A DNA stretch of 64,000 bases from an uncultured Gammaproteobacteria bacterium (GTDB taxonomy: Bacteria > Pseudomonadota > Gammaproteobacteria > Pseudomonadales > Pseudohongiellaceae): contig CALEJT010000074.1 in assembly GCA_937898685.1 (NCBI GenBank), positions 28,095 to 92,094 of the forward strand, given 5' to 3'. Positions 25,671 to 33,884 of this stretch are shown here, one piece after another. Below the pieces are notes generated by a model that searched no databases, was not told where the DNA came from, and saw nothing but the letters and a program-made list of their open reading frames with translations. A program made the position numbers and the translations under genes. Position 1 is the stretch's first letter. Every line of letters starts with the position of its first letter.

Positions 25671-27077
25671 TCAGCTCTCCGCTTGCGACAATCCCGTCAT
25701 CGCTTCCGGTCTCACCCACTGATCGAATTGCTCGGCAGTGAGTAGGCCGAGCTTCACCGCTTCCTCCTTCAAGGTCGTGCCGTTCTTGTGCGCGGTCTTC
25801 GCGATCAGCGCCGCTTTCTCGTAACCGATGTGGGGATTGAGAGCCGTGACCAGCATCAGGGAATTGTCGAGGTGGCGACGGATCGCGGCGTGGTTGGGTT
25901 CGATGCCGCGCGCGCAGTGGGCATCGAACGAGAGACAGGCATCGCCGAGCAAGGTTGCGGACTGCAGTGCATTGGCAGCGATCAGGGGTTTGAACACGTT
26001 GAGCTGATAGTGACCCTGCATGCCGCCGATGGTGATGGCCATGTCGTTGCCGATCACCTGCGCGCACACCATCGTCAAGGCCTCGCACTGCGTCGGATTC
26101 ACCTTGCCGGGCATGATCGAGGAACCGGGTTCGTTCGCCGGCAGCAGGAGTTCGCCGATGCCGCTGCGAGGGCCTGAGGCGAGCATGCGGATGTCGTTGG
26201 CGATCTTGTTGAGCGCAACCGCCAACCGTTTCAGCGCGCCGTGACTTTCGACCACGGCATCGTGTGCCGCGAGCGCGGCGAATTTGTTGTCGGCGCTGCG
26301 GAAGGGATGGCCGGTGAGCTCGGCGATCTTCTCCGCCACGAGCTCGGCATAGCCGGGCGGTGCATTGATGCCGGTACCAACCGCCGTGCCGCCCGCCGCG
26401 AGTTCAGCCAGGTGCTCGAGCGTGTTGCAGAGCGCTTCCAATCCTTGGTCCAGTTGCGCCACGTACCCAGAAAACTCCTGCCCCAACGTGAGCGGAGTCG
26501 CATCCATCAAATGCGTACGGCCGATCTTCACCACGTCCATGAAGGCTTCGGATTTCTCGTGCAGGGTGTCGCGCAGCCGTTCGATGGCGGGAATGGTGTG
26601 CTCCGCCAGCTTGCGATAGATGGCGATGTGCATCGCGGTGGGGAAGGTGTCGTTGCTCGACTGCGAGCGATTGACGTCGTCGTTGGGATGGATGGCGGGC
26701 TTGCCTTCGCCCAGGGTGCCGCCCGCGAGTACATGCGCACGGTTGGCGATCACTTCGTTGACGTTCATGTTGGTCTGGGTGCCCGAGCCGGTCTGCCAGA
26801 TCACGAGCGGGAACTGATCATCGTGTTCGCCGGCGAGGATCTCGTCGCACACGGCGATGATGCCTTCGGCCTTCTGGAAGGGCAGCACGCCGAGCTCGCG
26901 GTTCGCCAACGCCGCCGCTTTCTTCAGGATGGCGAAGCCATGGATGATCTCGAGCGGCATGCTGGCGGAGGGACCGATGCGGAAATTGCCGCGCGAGCGC
27001 TCCGTTTGAGCTCCCCAGTACTTGTCGGCGGGCACCTGCACTTCGCCCATGGTGTCGGTTTCGATGCGATAGGCCAT
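25671..27077 (-). CDS. fumC: class II fumarate hydratase
   Basis: A 468-residue enzyme that interconverts fumarate and malate in the citric acid cycle. Evidence: N-terminal 'DTMGEVQVPADKYWGAQTERS', 'TGSGTQTNMNVNEVIANRA' (about 98-116), 'HPNDDVNRSQSSNDTFPTAMH', 'GRTHLMDATPLTLGQE' and the superfamily signature 'GSSIMPGKVNPTQCE' (about 317-331). Length is standard. This is the iron-free, oxygen-stable class. It is transcribed toward the dioxygenase gene. Confidence 0.96.
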   Translation of the reverse strand: MAYRIETDTMGEVQVPADKYWGAQTERSRGNFRIGPSASMPLEIIHGFAILKKAAALANRELGVLPFQKAEGIIAVCDEILAGEHDDQFPLVIWQTGSGTQTNMNVNEVIANRAHVLAGGTLGEGKPAIHPNDDVNRSQSSNDTFPTAMHIAIYRKLAEHTIPAIERLRDTLHEKSEAFMDVVKIGRTHLMDATPLTLGQEFSGYVAQLDQGLEALCNTLEHLAELAAGGTAVGTGINAPPGYAELVAEKIAELTGHPFRSADNKFAALAAHDAVVESHGALKRLAVALNKIANDIRMLASGPRSGIGELLLPANEPGSSIMPGKVNPTQCEALTMVCAQVIGNDMAITIGGMQGHYQLNVFKPLIAANALQSATLLGDACLSFDAHCARGIEPNHAAIRRHLDNSLMLVTALNPHIGYEKAALIAKTAHKNGTTLKEEAVKLGLLTAEQFDQWVRPEAMTGLSQAES

Positions 27078-27133
27078 GCTTTCCTCCGTTACGCTTGCTC
27101 GTGAGCGATGCGTGGCAGCTTCTCACGGAAGCA

Positions 27134-27146
27134 GGGGACAGTCACC
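27134..27146 (+). repeat. isolated GGGGACAGTCACC core
   Basis: An exact single copy of the 13-base core found repeatedly at 4061-4340, in the fumC upstream region, flanked by an imperfect inverted repeat (CTCACGG ... CCGTGAG, 27122-27154). Confidence 0.55.
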
Positions 27147-27288
27147 GCCGTGAGCGCCGCACGAAGAGTGCGAATCAGGGAAATTTACCGTTGTTGCACG
27201 GCGAAGCATTGCAGTAGAGTGGCGCCCAACCACAACAGCCCAACTGGCCCCAGACCAGTGAAGGCGTCCTGATTCAGAGGGAACAATC

Positions 27289-28422
27289 ATGCTCACCGTT
27301 CGTCGACTCGCCTTGGTTGGGGCCTTGGCCGGCTCGCTTTTCAGCCCACTCGTTCTTGCCCAAACCATCTCCGGCCCGACCGTGGCGGATGCAGGTGCCA
27401 ACCTGTTCAAGCCCTCCGCCGGTCCGCTCGATCCCGCCAATCGTCTGCGGCTGTCGGTTCCTGCCGATCAACGCCCGCCGATTCTGCGTGAAGCCTTGGT
27501 CGAAGTACTGGTCGACGTCGATGCCTCCGGCAAGGTGGATGACGTCGATGTGATCGATGGCAGCTTCCTGGACAGCGCCGTGCGCCGTCTCGTGGAAACT
27601 TCCGTGAAACAGATGACCTTCAATCCCGCGACGCAGGGCGGCAATGCGGTTGCCTTCAAGGATCTGCATCTGCAGGTGCTATTGCGCGGTGCCAACCCGC
27701 CGGGTGTCACCGATGCCATGCGGCAGGAGCTGGTGGAACTCGCCGCCAAGATCGAAGCGGATGATTTCAAGGGAGCCGAGCGCCAGATCAACAACCTGCT
27801 GGAGCGCGATGCGGCGCGACTGTTCGAGATGGCGGTGCTGCAGGATCAGTTGGTCAGCATCTACATGGAAACCGAACGTCTGCCCGAAGCGCTGCTCGCG
27901 AGCCGCATCGCCACACAGCGCAGCCCTGCGGTCAGACCGGAAGGCGAGGCGCCACCGGAGGCAAGCTTCCCCGACACCTTCCTTTCACCGGAGCTGCATG
28001 TCGAAGCGTTGCGCAAGCGCTTGATGCTGGCGCTGGTCAACAACCAGGTGGGCGAGGCCCTGCAGGTGTTCGAAGAGCTGCAGTCGGCCGCTGCGGCAAC
28101 GGGCAAGAGCGATTCGATCGCGAATCTGTCGGAGCAGATCCAGCGAGTGAAGGAACTGCTCGCGTCCGAAGAACCGGTGGGCAGTGCGGTCTACCTGATC
28201 AATGGTGAGTGGAGCTACACGATGTCGCCACGTCGCATCTTCGGTGTGACGGGCCTCGAGGGACAGGTCGATGCCATCGACGTTTCGTGTGGTGATGCCC
28301 TGCGTCGTTTGCCTTTCCAGAACGACAGCGAATGGCGCATCCCCGATTCCTGGGGCCAATGTGATCTGATCTTCCGCGGTAAGAAAGGCAGCAAGTTCCT
28401 GTTGTACGAGTATCTCAACTAG
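27289..28422 (+). CDS. exported protein with N-terminal TonB-C-like domain
   Basis: A 377-residue protein with a signal peptide ending 'PLVLAQ' (about residue 25). Residues about 65-145 resemble a TonB C-terminal fold ('LVEVLVDVDASGKVDDVDVIDGSFLDSAVRRL...MTFNPATQGGNAV'). A helical, TPR-like middle (about 150-290) and a C-terminal domain of about 80 residues with three Cys ('DVSCGDAL', 'WGQCDLIF') follow. The domain order is reversed relative to the two proteins at 20-23.5 kb, where TonB-C is C-terminal. It starts with ATG after GAGGGAA. The next small secreted protein begins 25 bases downstream, so they are likely one operon. Function unknown. Confidence 0.68.
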   Translation: MLTVRRLALVGALAGSLFSPLVLAQTISGPTVADAGANLFKPSAGPLDPANRLRLSVPADQRPPILREALVEVLVDVDASGKVDDVDVIDGSFLDSAVRRLVETSVKQMTFNPATQGGNAVAFKDLHLQVLLRGANPPGVTDAMRQELVELAAKIEADDFKGAERQINNLLERDAARLFEMAVLQDQLVSIYMETERLPEALLASRIATQRSPAVRPEGEAPPEASFPDTFLSPELHVEALRKRLMLALVNNQVGEALQVFEELQSAAAATGKSDSIANLSEQIQRVKELLASEEPVGSAVYLINGEWSYTMSPRRIFGVTGLEGQVDAIDVSCGDALRRLPFQNDSEWRIPDSWGQCDLIFRGKKGSKFLLYEYLN

Positions 28423-28447
28423 ACGCCACGCGGCGCAGGAGAACGAC

Positions 28448-28993
28448 ATGCAGCGACAGACTTGGCGGGTGAGGCAATGGTGTTGGTTGGTGTTGGTCTC
28501 CTGCGGACTCTCATTGAGCGTGGTGGCGGCCGAGTCCGCCGCACCACGCCGGCTCAACGCCATCCTCAAGGACATCAAGAGCGCCGAGACCGACGTCTAC
28601 AAGGTGTTCAACGACATCAACAGCGACGACCAGTTCGACTTCGTCTGTTACTCGTACGAGGAAACGGGTTCGAAATTGCGGCGCCGCACCTGTGAGCCGC
28701 AGTTCATGCGCACCGCGCGCAAGCGCGAGGCGGATCGCTTCATGGAAGGGCGTCAGACCGGCACGGACCGCGCCGTACCGATGGTGGAAAGCGGCCTGCA
28801 ATTCAGCGTGGCAAGCGAGATGGCGGCGTTGCAGCAGGAACTCCAGCGCGCCATGCAGCAGAACCCTGAGATGACGGCGAAGATGGACCGGCTGCAGGCG
28901 TTCATCGACGAATACACCAGTCATCCCCGCGCCCAGAAAGATGAGCCCACCCTGGGCTTCCTGGCGCGCTATCTGTTGCGCACTGCGCAGTGA
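28448..28993 (+). CDS. small secreted protein of unknown function
   Basis: A 181-residue protein with a signal peptide ('WLVLVSCGLSLSVVAAES', cut near 28). The mature protein is short and charged, with a Cys pair flanking a basic turn ('FVCYSYEETGSKLRRRTCEPQF') and long amphipathic helices further on. No family recognised. AGGAGAACG precedes the ATG. Being 25 bases behind the TonB-C-like gene, it may act with it. Confidence 0.62.
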   Translation: MQRQTWRVRQWCWLVLVSCGLSLSVVAAESAAPRRLNAILKDIKSAETDVYKVFNDINSDDQFDFVCYSYEETGSKLRRRTCEPQFMRTARKREADRFMEGRQTGTDRAVPMVESGLQFSVASEMAALQQELQRAMQQNPEMTAKMDRLQAFIDEYTSHPRAQKDEPTLGFLARYLLRTAQ

Positions 28994-29428
28994 GGTAGGG
29001 CGGGCTTCTGGCCGACTTGGTGCAATTCGACTTGCACCGCGTGCAGCAGAGCCAGGCCTGCCTTTGACTCATCCATCTTCAGCACTTCCTTCAAACGGCT
29101 CAGCGAACCCGCTGAGCTTGTTTGTTTGCTCCCGCCAGACTTTCCATTGCCGCTGAGCGCTGCGTCGAGGTGAAGCGGATGGCCACGCGGCTCATGCGCT
29201 GGTGTACTTCCCCAGTACTACTCGCAATTGGCCATGTTTTTCGCGCGCCTCCCTGCTATCGACGCCGCCGCAGCAGGACGTTCGTCGTGCGCGCCGGGGC
29301 CGGCTCCTTCCGTCGCGCGCGATCTCTTCACCGTGGTATTGGGGGCGATGCCGCGGTTCTCCACGCGGATCTGAAGTGCGTTCTGGGGCTGGTAAAAGGC
29401 GAGGCTCGAGAACGTGCGGTGCCGAGAC
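28994..29428. other. intergenic region, 435 bases
   Basis: No gene supported on either strand. It contains a perfect hairpin GGTGCAA-TTCGAC-TTGCACC at 29019-29038 without a T-run, and the terminator-like hairpin at 29098. The rest (29130-29428) shows nothing I can interpret. Confidence 0.5.
29098..29127 (+). terminator. probable terminator after the 27.3-29.0 kb operon
   Basis: Perfect 8-bp stem GCTCAGCG / CGCTGAGC with an AACC loop, then a T-rich tail TTGTTTGTTT. It lies 105 bases after the stop of the small secreted protein. Confidence 0.6.
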
Positions 29429-29791
29429 TCAGGCAATCTTGTCGCGGAACACGAAATACACAGCGCCGAGCAGACACAGGCCCGCCCATAGGTAGTCCAG
29501 CTTCAGCGGTTCTTTCAGATAGAACAGGGCGAAGGGAACGAACACGCTGAGCGTGATCACTTCCTGCATGATCTTGAGCTGGCCGATGCTGAGCACGCCA
29601 TAGCCGATGCGATTGGCCGGTACCTGCAGCAGATACTCGAACAGCGCGATGCCCCAACTGAACAGCGCCGCGATGAACCACGGCTTGTGGTTGAGTTCCT
29701 TCAGATGCGCGTACCACGCGAAGGTCATGAAGACGTTGCTGCAGATCAGCAGCGTGATCGAGATGACGAGCGGAGAAAAGGGCAGCGTCAT
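29429..29791 (-). CDS. DMT-superfamily protein (DUF486)
   Basis: A 120-residue membrane protein with four helices. 'NVFMTFAWYAHLK', 'ALFSWGIALFEYLLQVPANRIGYG' (read in parts) and 'QLKIMQEVITLSVFVPFALFYLKE' are characteristic of DUF486, a small family within the drug/metabolite transporter superfamily. Substrate unknown; small members often work as dimers. It lies downstream of lptE on the same strand, in the place where holA is often found in related genomes. Confidence 0.85.
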   Translation of the reverse strand: MTLPFSPLVISITLLICSNVFMTFAWYAHLKELNHKPWFIAALFSWGIALFEYLLQVPANRIGYGVLSIGQLKIMQEVITLSVFVPFALFYLKEPLKLDYLWAGLCLLGAVYFVFRDKIA

Positions 29792-29827
29792 GGGAAACCC
29801 GATGCAGAAGATTGGAGAGGCAAACTC

Positions 29828-30310
29828 CTACAGCGACAGGGACTGCAGGCGACGCAGCAGCTGACGGCTCAGATCCTGGCGCATCTCGCGCAGAATCTGC
29901 TCCGCTTCCTGCGTTTTCGCCACGGCATTTTCCGGGTCGGCCAGATAGACGCGTGACAGCGTCAATCGCTCCGGTCCTGCCACCACCGTGGTGCCCTGGC
30001 GCAGCTGCCAGGGCAGGGCGAGGGTCAGTTCATATTCGCCGGCGCGCGCGTTGACGTTCACGCTCACCACGCGCTCGCTGCGCTCCTCGTTGCCGATGCC
30101 GAGGCGATAGCCGAGTCCAGGCTCTTCGGCGAGCTGCACGCGATTGTTTTCGAGCACGCGACGCAGCTCGCGCAGCATGTCGCTATCGGCATCGAGCGCT
30201 TCGAGGTAGAGCGGCTGCAGTTGCGCCGGCAGTTCTGCCGAACCGCGCAGGGTGAAGCCGCAGCTCGCGAGCAGCAGCGTGAAGGAGAGTAGCGCGAGTC
30301 GGAGCAACAT
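29828..30310 (-). CDS. lptE: LPS-assembly lipoprotein LptE
   Basis: A 160-residue lipoprotein with lipobox 'LLASC' (Cys17) followed by the typical 'GFTLRG' and the LptE fold ('LPAQLQPLYLEA', 'YRLGIGNEERSERVVSVN', 'ADPENAVAKTQEAEQILREMR'). LptE plugs the LptD barrel and helps deliver LPS to the outer leaflet of the outer membrane. Nine bases separate it from the leuS stop; the leuS-lptE order is conserved in Gammaproteobacteria. Confidence 0.9.
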   Translation of the reverse strand: MLLRLALLSFTLLLASCGFTLRGSAELPAQLQPLYLEALDADSDMLRELRRVLENNRVQLAEEPGLGYRLGIGNEERSERVVSVNVNARAGEYELTLALPWQLRQGTTVVAGPERLTLSRVYLADPENAVAKTQEAEQILREMRQDLSRQLLRRLQSLSL

Positions 30311-30319
30311 AGGACGTAC

Positions 30320-32944
30320 TCAGTTGGCGACGATGTTGACCAGTTTGCCGGGTACCACGATCACCTTGCGCACGGTGAGACCCTCGGTGAACTTCTGCAC
30401 CTGGGCATCGGCACGTGCGGCGGCTTCCATGGCTTCCTTGGTGGCATCGGCCGGCAGTTCCAGTACGGTGCGCAGTTTGCCATTGACCTGCACGGCGATC
30501 TTCACCGAATTCTGCACCAGCGCGCTTTCATCGACTTCGGGCCAGTTGGCATCGATGAGCGCATCGCTGTGGCCGAGATGCTGCCACAACACGTGACAGG
30601 TGTGCGGAATGATGGGGCCGAGCAGCAGCACCATCGCTTCCACCGCTTCCTGCACCACGGCCTGATTCTGGCCACCGTCCTGGCTGTCGTTGTTGGCGAT
30701 GAAACGGCTGAGTTCGTTGTAGAGCTCCATCACTGCCGCGATCGCGGTGTTGAAGACCTGGCGACGATCGTAGTCGATGGTCACTTTCTGGATCGTGCTG
30801 TGCGTCTTGAAGCGCAGTGCTTTCTGCGCCTCGTTGAGCGCGGCGGCATCGACCTTCACGGCGCCGGCGCGGAAGTTGGCGATGAGTTTCCACAGACGTT
30901 TGATGAAGCGTGAAGCACCTTCGACGCCACTGTCAGACCACTCGAGGCTCTGATCCGGCGGTGAGGTGAACATCATGTACAGGCGCACGGTGTCGGCGCC
31001 GAAGCGCGCGATCATTTCCTGCGGGTCCACGCCGTTGTTCTTGGACTTCGACATCTTCTCGACGCCGCCGATCTGCACCGGCTGGCCGTCGGCTTTGAGG
31101 GTCGCGGAAACCATGCGGCCCTTGTCGTCGCGCACGATGTCGACCTCGGTGAGGTTGATCCAGTCTTTGCTGCCGTCGGGGTTCTCGCGATAGAAGGTGT
31201 CGGCCACCACCATGCCCTGCGTGAGCAGACGCTTGAAGGGTTCGTCGCTCTTCACGAGGCCTTCGTCACGCATCAGCTTGTGGAAGAAGCGGGCATAGAG
31301 CAGATGCAGGATGGCGTGCTCGATGCCGCCGATGTACTGATCCACGTCGAGCCAGTAGTCGACTTCTTCCTTGTTGAGCATGCCTTCGGCGTAGCGGGCG
31401 CAGGCGAAGCGCGCGTAGTACCACGACGATTCCATGAAGGTGTCGAAGGTGTCGGTTTCGCGTTCGGCGGCACCGCCGCACTTCGGACAGCTGCACTTGA
31501 TGAAACTTTCCATCTTCTTGATGGGCGAGCCGACACCATCGAACTCGACGTCGGTGGGCAGCAGTACGGGCAGGTCCTTTTCGGGCACGGCCACCGGGCC
31601 GCAGCTCGGGCAGTTGATGATCGGGATCGGCGTGCCCCAGTAGCGCTGACGGCTCACGCCCCAGTCGCGCAGGCGGAAGTTGACCTGCTTGGTGCCGATG
31701 CGGCGGTTTTCGAATTCGGTCTGCAGTGCGTCGAAGGCGCCGTCGAAGTCGAGGCCATCGAACTGGCCGGAGTTGATCAGAATGCCCTTCTCGACGTAGG
31801 CGGCCTTGCTGATGTCGACGTGCGAACCGTCAGCGGGAGCGATGACCTGTTTCACCGGTAGACCATATTTCTGCGCGAATTCGAAGTCGCGCTGGTCGTG
31901 CGCCGGTACCGACATCACCGCACCGGAGCCATAGCTCATCAGCACGAAGTTGGCGACCCAGATCGGCACTTCTTCACCGGTGAGCGGATGGATGGCACGC
32001 AGGCCGGTGTCCATGCCTTCCTTTTCCAGCGTGGCGAGTTCGGCCTCGGCCACCTTGATGTTGTCCTGTTTCTTGATGAAGGCAGCCAGCTCCGGATTGT
32101 TTTCAGCGGCTTTAAGCGCGAGCGGATGCTGCGCGGCGATGGCGCAGTAGGTGACGCCCATCACGGTGTCGGGACGCGTGGTGTAGACGGTGAGGCGCTC
32201 GTCGCTGTCCTTCACCTCGAAGCTGAATTCGAGGCCTTCGCTGCGGCCGATCCAGTTCTGCTGCATCACGCGCACGCGCTCGGGCCAACCTTCGAGCTTG
32301 TCGATGTCGGCGAGGAGCTCGTCGGCGTAGGCGGTGATCTTGATGAACCACTGCGGGATCTTGCGACGCTCGACCAGGGCGCCCGAGCGCCAGCCGCGGC
32401 CGTCGATCACTTGTTCGTTGGCGAGCACGGTCTGATCGACCGGATCCCAGTTCACTTCGGCTTCTTTCTTGTAGACCAAGCCCTTTTCGAAGAGGCGGGT
32501 GAAGAACCACTGTTCCCACTTGTAGTAGTCGGGGTGACAGGTGGCGATCTCGCGATCCCAGTCGTAGGCGTAGCCGAGCTGCTGCAGCTGGCCGCGCATG
32601 TAGGCGATGTTTTCGTAGGTCCACTTGGCGGGCGGAACCTTGTTCTTCATGGCGGCGTTTTCGGCCGGCAGGCCGAAGGCATCCCAGCCCATGGGCTGCA
32701 GGACGTTCTTGCCGCGCATGCGTTGGAAGCGGGAGATCACGTCACCGATGGTGTAGTTGCGCACGTGCCCCATGTGCAGCTTGCCGCTGGGGTAGGGGAA
32801 CATGGAGAGGCAGTAGAACTTGGGCTTGCCGGGTTGAGCGGTGACCTTGAAGCTTTGGTGTTCGCGCCAGTAGTCCTGGGCGGCCTGTTCGACTTGCTGG
32901 TGGTCGTATTCTTCGGTGATCTGGATGGGCATGTTGGCTTGCAT
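30320..32944 (-). CDS. leuS: leucyl-tRNA synthetase
   Basis: An 874-residue class Ia aminoacyl-tRNA synthetase charging tRNA-Leu. The HIGH motif is 'HMGH' (57-60) and KMSKS is at 630-634. The CP1 editing domain lies between, with its Thr-rich 'TVYTTRPDTVMGVTY'. A zinc-like Cys cluster ('NCPSCG', 'CSCPKCG') is seen near 440-490. Length is standard. ATG 32944 follows AGGGG closely; the second Met (residue 5) is an alternative. Confidence 0.97.
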   Translation of the reverse strand: MQANMPIQITEEYDHQQVEQAAQDYWREHQSFKVTAQPGKPKFYCLSMFPYPSGKLHMGHVRNYTIGDVISRFQRMRGKNVLQPMGWDAFGLPAENAAMKNKVPPAKWTYENIAYMRGQLQQLGYAYDWDREIATCHPDYYKWEQWFFTRLFEKGLVYKKEAEVNWDPVDQTVLANEQVIDGRGWRSGALVERRKIPQWFIKITAYADELLADIDKLEGWPERVRVMQQNWIGRSEGLEFSFEVKDSDERLTVYTTRPDTVMGVTYCAIAAQHPLALKAAENNPELAAFIKKQDNIKVAEAELATLEKEGMDTGLRAIHPLTGEEVPIWVANFVLMSYGSGAVMSVPAHDQRDFEFAQKYGLPVKQVIAPADGSHVDISKAAYVEKGILINSGQFDGLDFDGAFDALQTEFENRRIGTKQVNFRLRDWGVSRQRYWGTPIPIINCPSCGPVAVPEKDLPVLLPTDVEFDGVGSPIKKMESFIKCSCPKCGGAAERETDTFDTFMESSWYYARFACARYAEGMLNKEEVDYWLDVDQYIGGIEHAILHLLYARFFHKLMRDEGLVKSDEPFKRLLTQGMVVADTFYRENPDGSKDWINLTEVDIVRDDKGRMVSATLKADGQPVQIGGVEKMSKSKNNGVDPQEMIARFGADTVRLYMMFTSPPDQSLEWSDSGVEGASRFIKRLWKLIANFRAGAVKVDAAALNEAQKALRFKTHSTIQKVTIDYDRRQVFNTAIAAVMELYNELSRFIANNDSQDGGQNQAVVQEAVEAMVLLLGPIIPHTCHVLWQHLGHSDALIDANWPEVDESALVQNSVKIAVQVNGKLRTVLELPADATKEAMEAAARADAQVQKFTEGLTVRKVIVVPGKLVNIVAN

Positions 32945-33272
32945 CGAGCCCCTGGCTGGGCCGTGATTGAAGGCTGAAAAAGACGGCGAAGCTTACCAAA
33001 GAGGGGGGATGGGCGGTAGGTTGGCCGACGTCAGGGGCTCGTCGACGGGCGCAGAGCCCGGTCCATGGGAGTTCGCAGATTGGGGTGAGCACAGTGTTCT
33101 GGCGGGAGACATGGCTAACGATTTCTCCGGCAGAACACAACGCGAACTCCGAGGGAGATGTTTGGGGCGCGGTAGTCCCGACACTCGAGTTGGGCCGGCC
33201 CGACGCTGCTGCGGGCTCGGCGCAACCTGCCGGTTACCACCCCATTCCCGTAGAGATCACCAGGCGTCTTGG
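32945..33272. other. leuS upstream intergenic region, 328 bases
   Basis: No gene seen. It should contain the leuS promoter near 32980-33020 on the minus strand, but boxes are not clear. A GTAGGTTGGCC start at about 33016 resembles the head of the dispersed GTAGGTTGG repeat but lacks the rest. Confidence 0.4.
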
Positions 33273-33734
33273 TCAGAGCGCCTTCCTCATCCTCACCGCA
33301 TCCTGCCCGTCCTGGTAATAGGCGGGGTAACGACCGAAAGGAACGAAGCCGAGCTTTTCATAAAGCGCGATCGCGGCTTGGTTGCCCGCCGCCACCTCCA
33401 AGGTATACCTGCTGCGGCCGAGGCGCTTGACGTGACGGATGCTGCTCTGCAGGAGTCGTTGCGCCAGGCCCTTGCCGCGTGCTTCGGGAGCGATGGCGAT
33501 GGAGTACAGACGCACGCTCGTGCCTTCTCGGCGCCAGACGGTTAGAAGGTAACCGATCGGTGCAGCATTGCGTCCGGGAGGAGCGGCGACGAGGAAGAGG
33601 CCGTTGTCGGCGGTGAGCCAGTGCTTGAGTTGGCGCGGGCTGATGCGGTCACCGGTGAAGCAACGCTCCTCGAGTGCAACGAGTGCCGGGAGCTCACAAG
33701 CACGGGCGGGACGGATGCGAAAGTCGTTGGCCAT
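33273..33734 (-). CDS. GNAT family N-acetyltransferase (RimI-like)
   Basis: A 153-residue acetyltransferase. The acetyl-CoA binding motif A is 'LYSIAIAPEARGKGLAQRLL' (about 86-105), followed by 'YTLEVAAGNQAAIALYEKLGFVPFG' (in parts), as in RimI-type N-alpha acetyltransferases. The ATG at 33734 is chosen because it starts the fold; the frame stays open into the promoter region of the next gene. It is divergent from the RimK-like gene. In many bacteria RimK-like proteins pair with a GNAT/C39 fusion protein; here the GNAT is a stand-alone domain. Confidence 0.85.
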   Translation of the reverse strand: MANDFRIRPARACELPALVALEERCFTGDRISPRQLKHWLTADNGLFLVAAPPGRNAAPIGYLLTVWRREGTSVRLYSIAIAPEARGKGLAQRLLQSSIRHVKRLGRSRYTLEVAAGNQAAIALYEKLGFVPFGRYPAYYQDGQDAVRMRKAL

Positions 33735-33819
33735 GGGCGCTGCGCGGGACGGAAGTGGCGCGCATTCTATCCCGTCGTGTGGGTGGTTTCGCCAGCGTAA
33801 ATATTTCTTTGGCGGGGAG

Positions 33820-33847
33820 TTGCAAGGCCAATAAAAAGGTCCATACT
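33820..33847 (+). promoter_or_regulatory. candidate promoter of the RimK-like gene
   Basis: TTGCAA (-35, 33820-33825) and CATACT (-10, 33842-33847) with a 16-base AT-rich spacer, 37 bases before the ATG. Confidence 0.4.
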
Positions 33848-33884
33848 GCCGCCACTTCAACGCTGGGGGAGCAAGCGTAGTTTT

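Noticed and set aside
29019..29038. Perfect 7-bp hairpin after the small secreted protein gene as terminator
   Set aside because: No T-run follows; the hairpin at 29098 with a T-rich tail is the better terminator.
31898..32977. 359-codon plus-strand frame inside leuS
   Set aside because: Mirror of leuS in the opposite strand; no recognisable domain.
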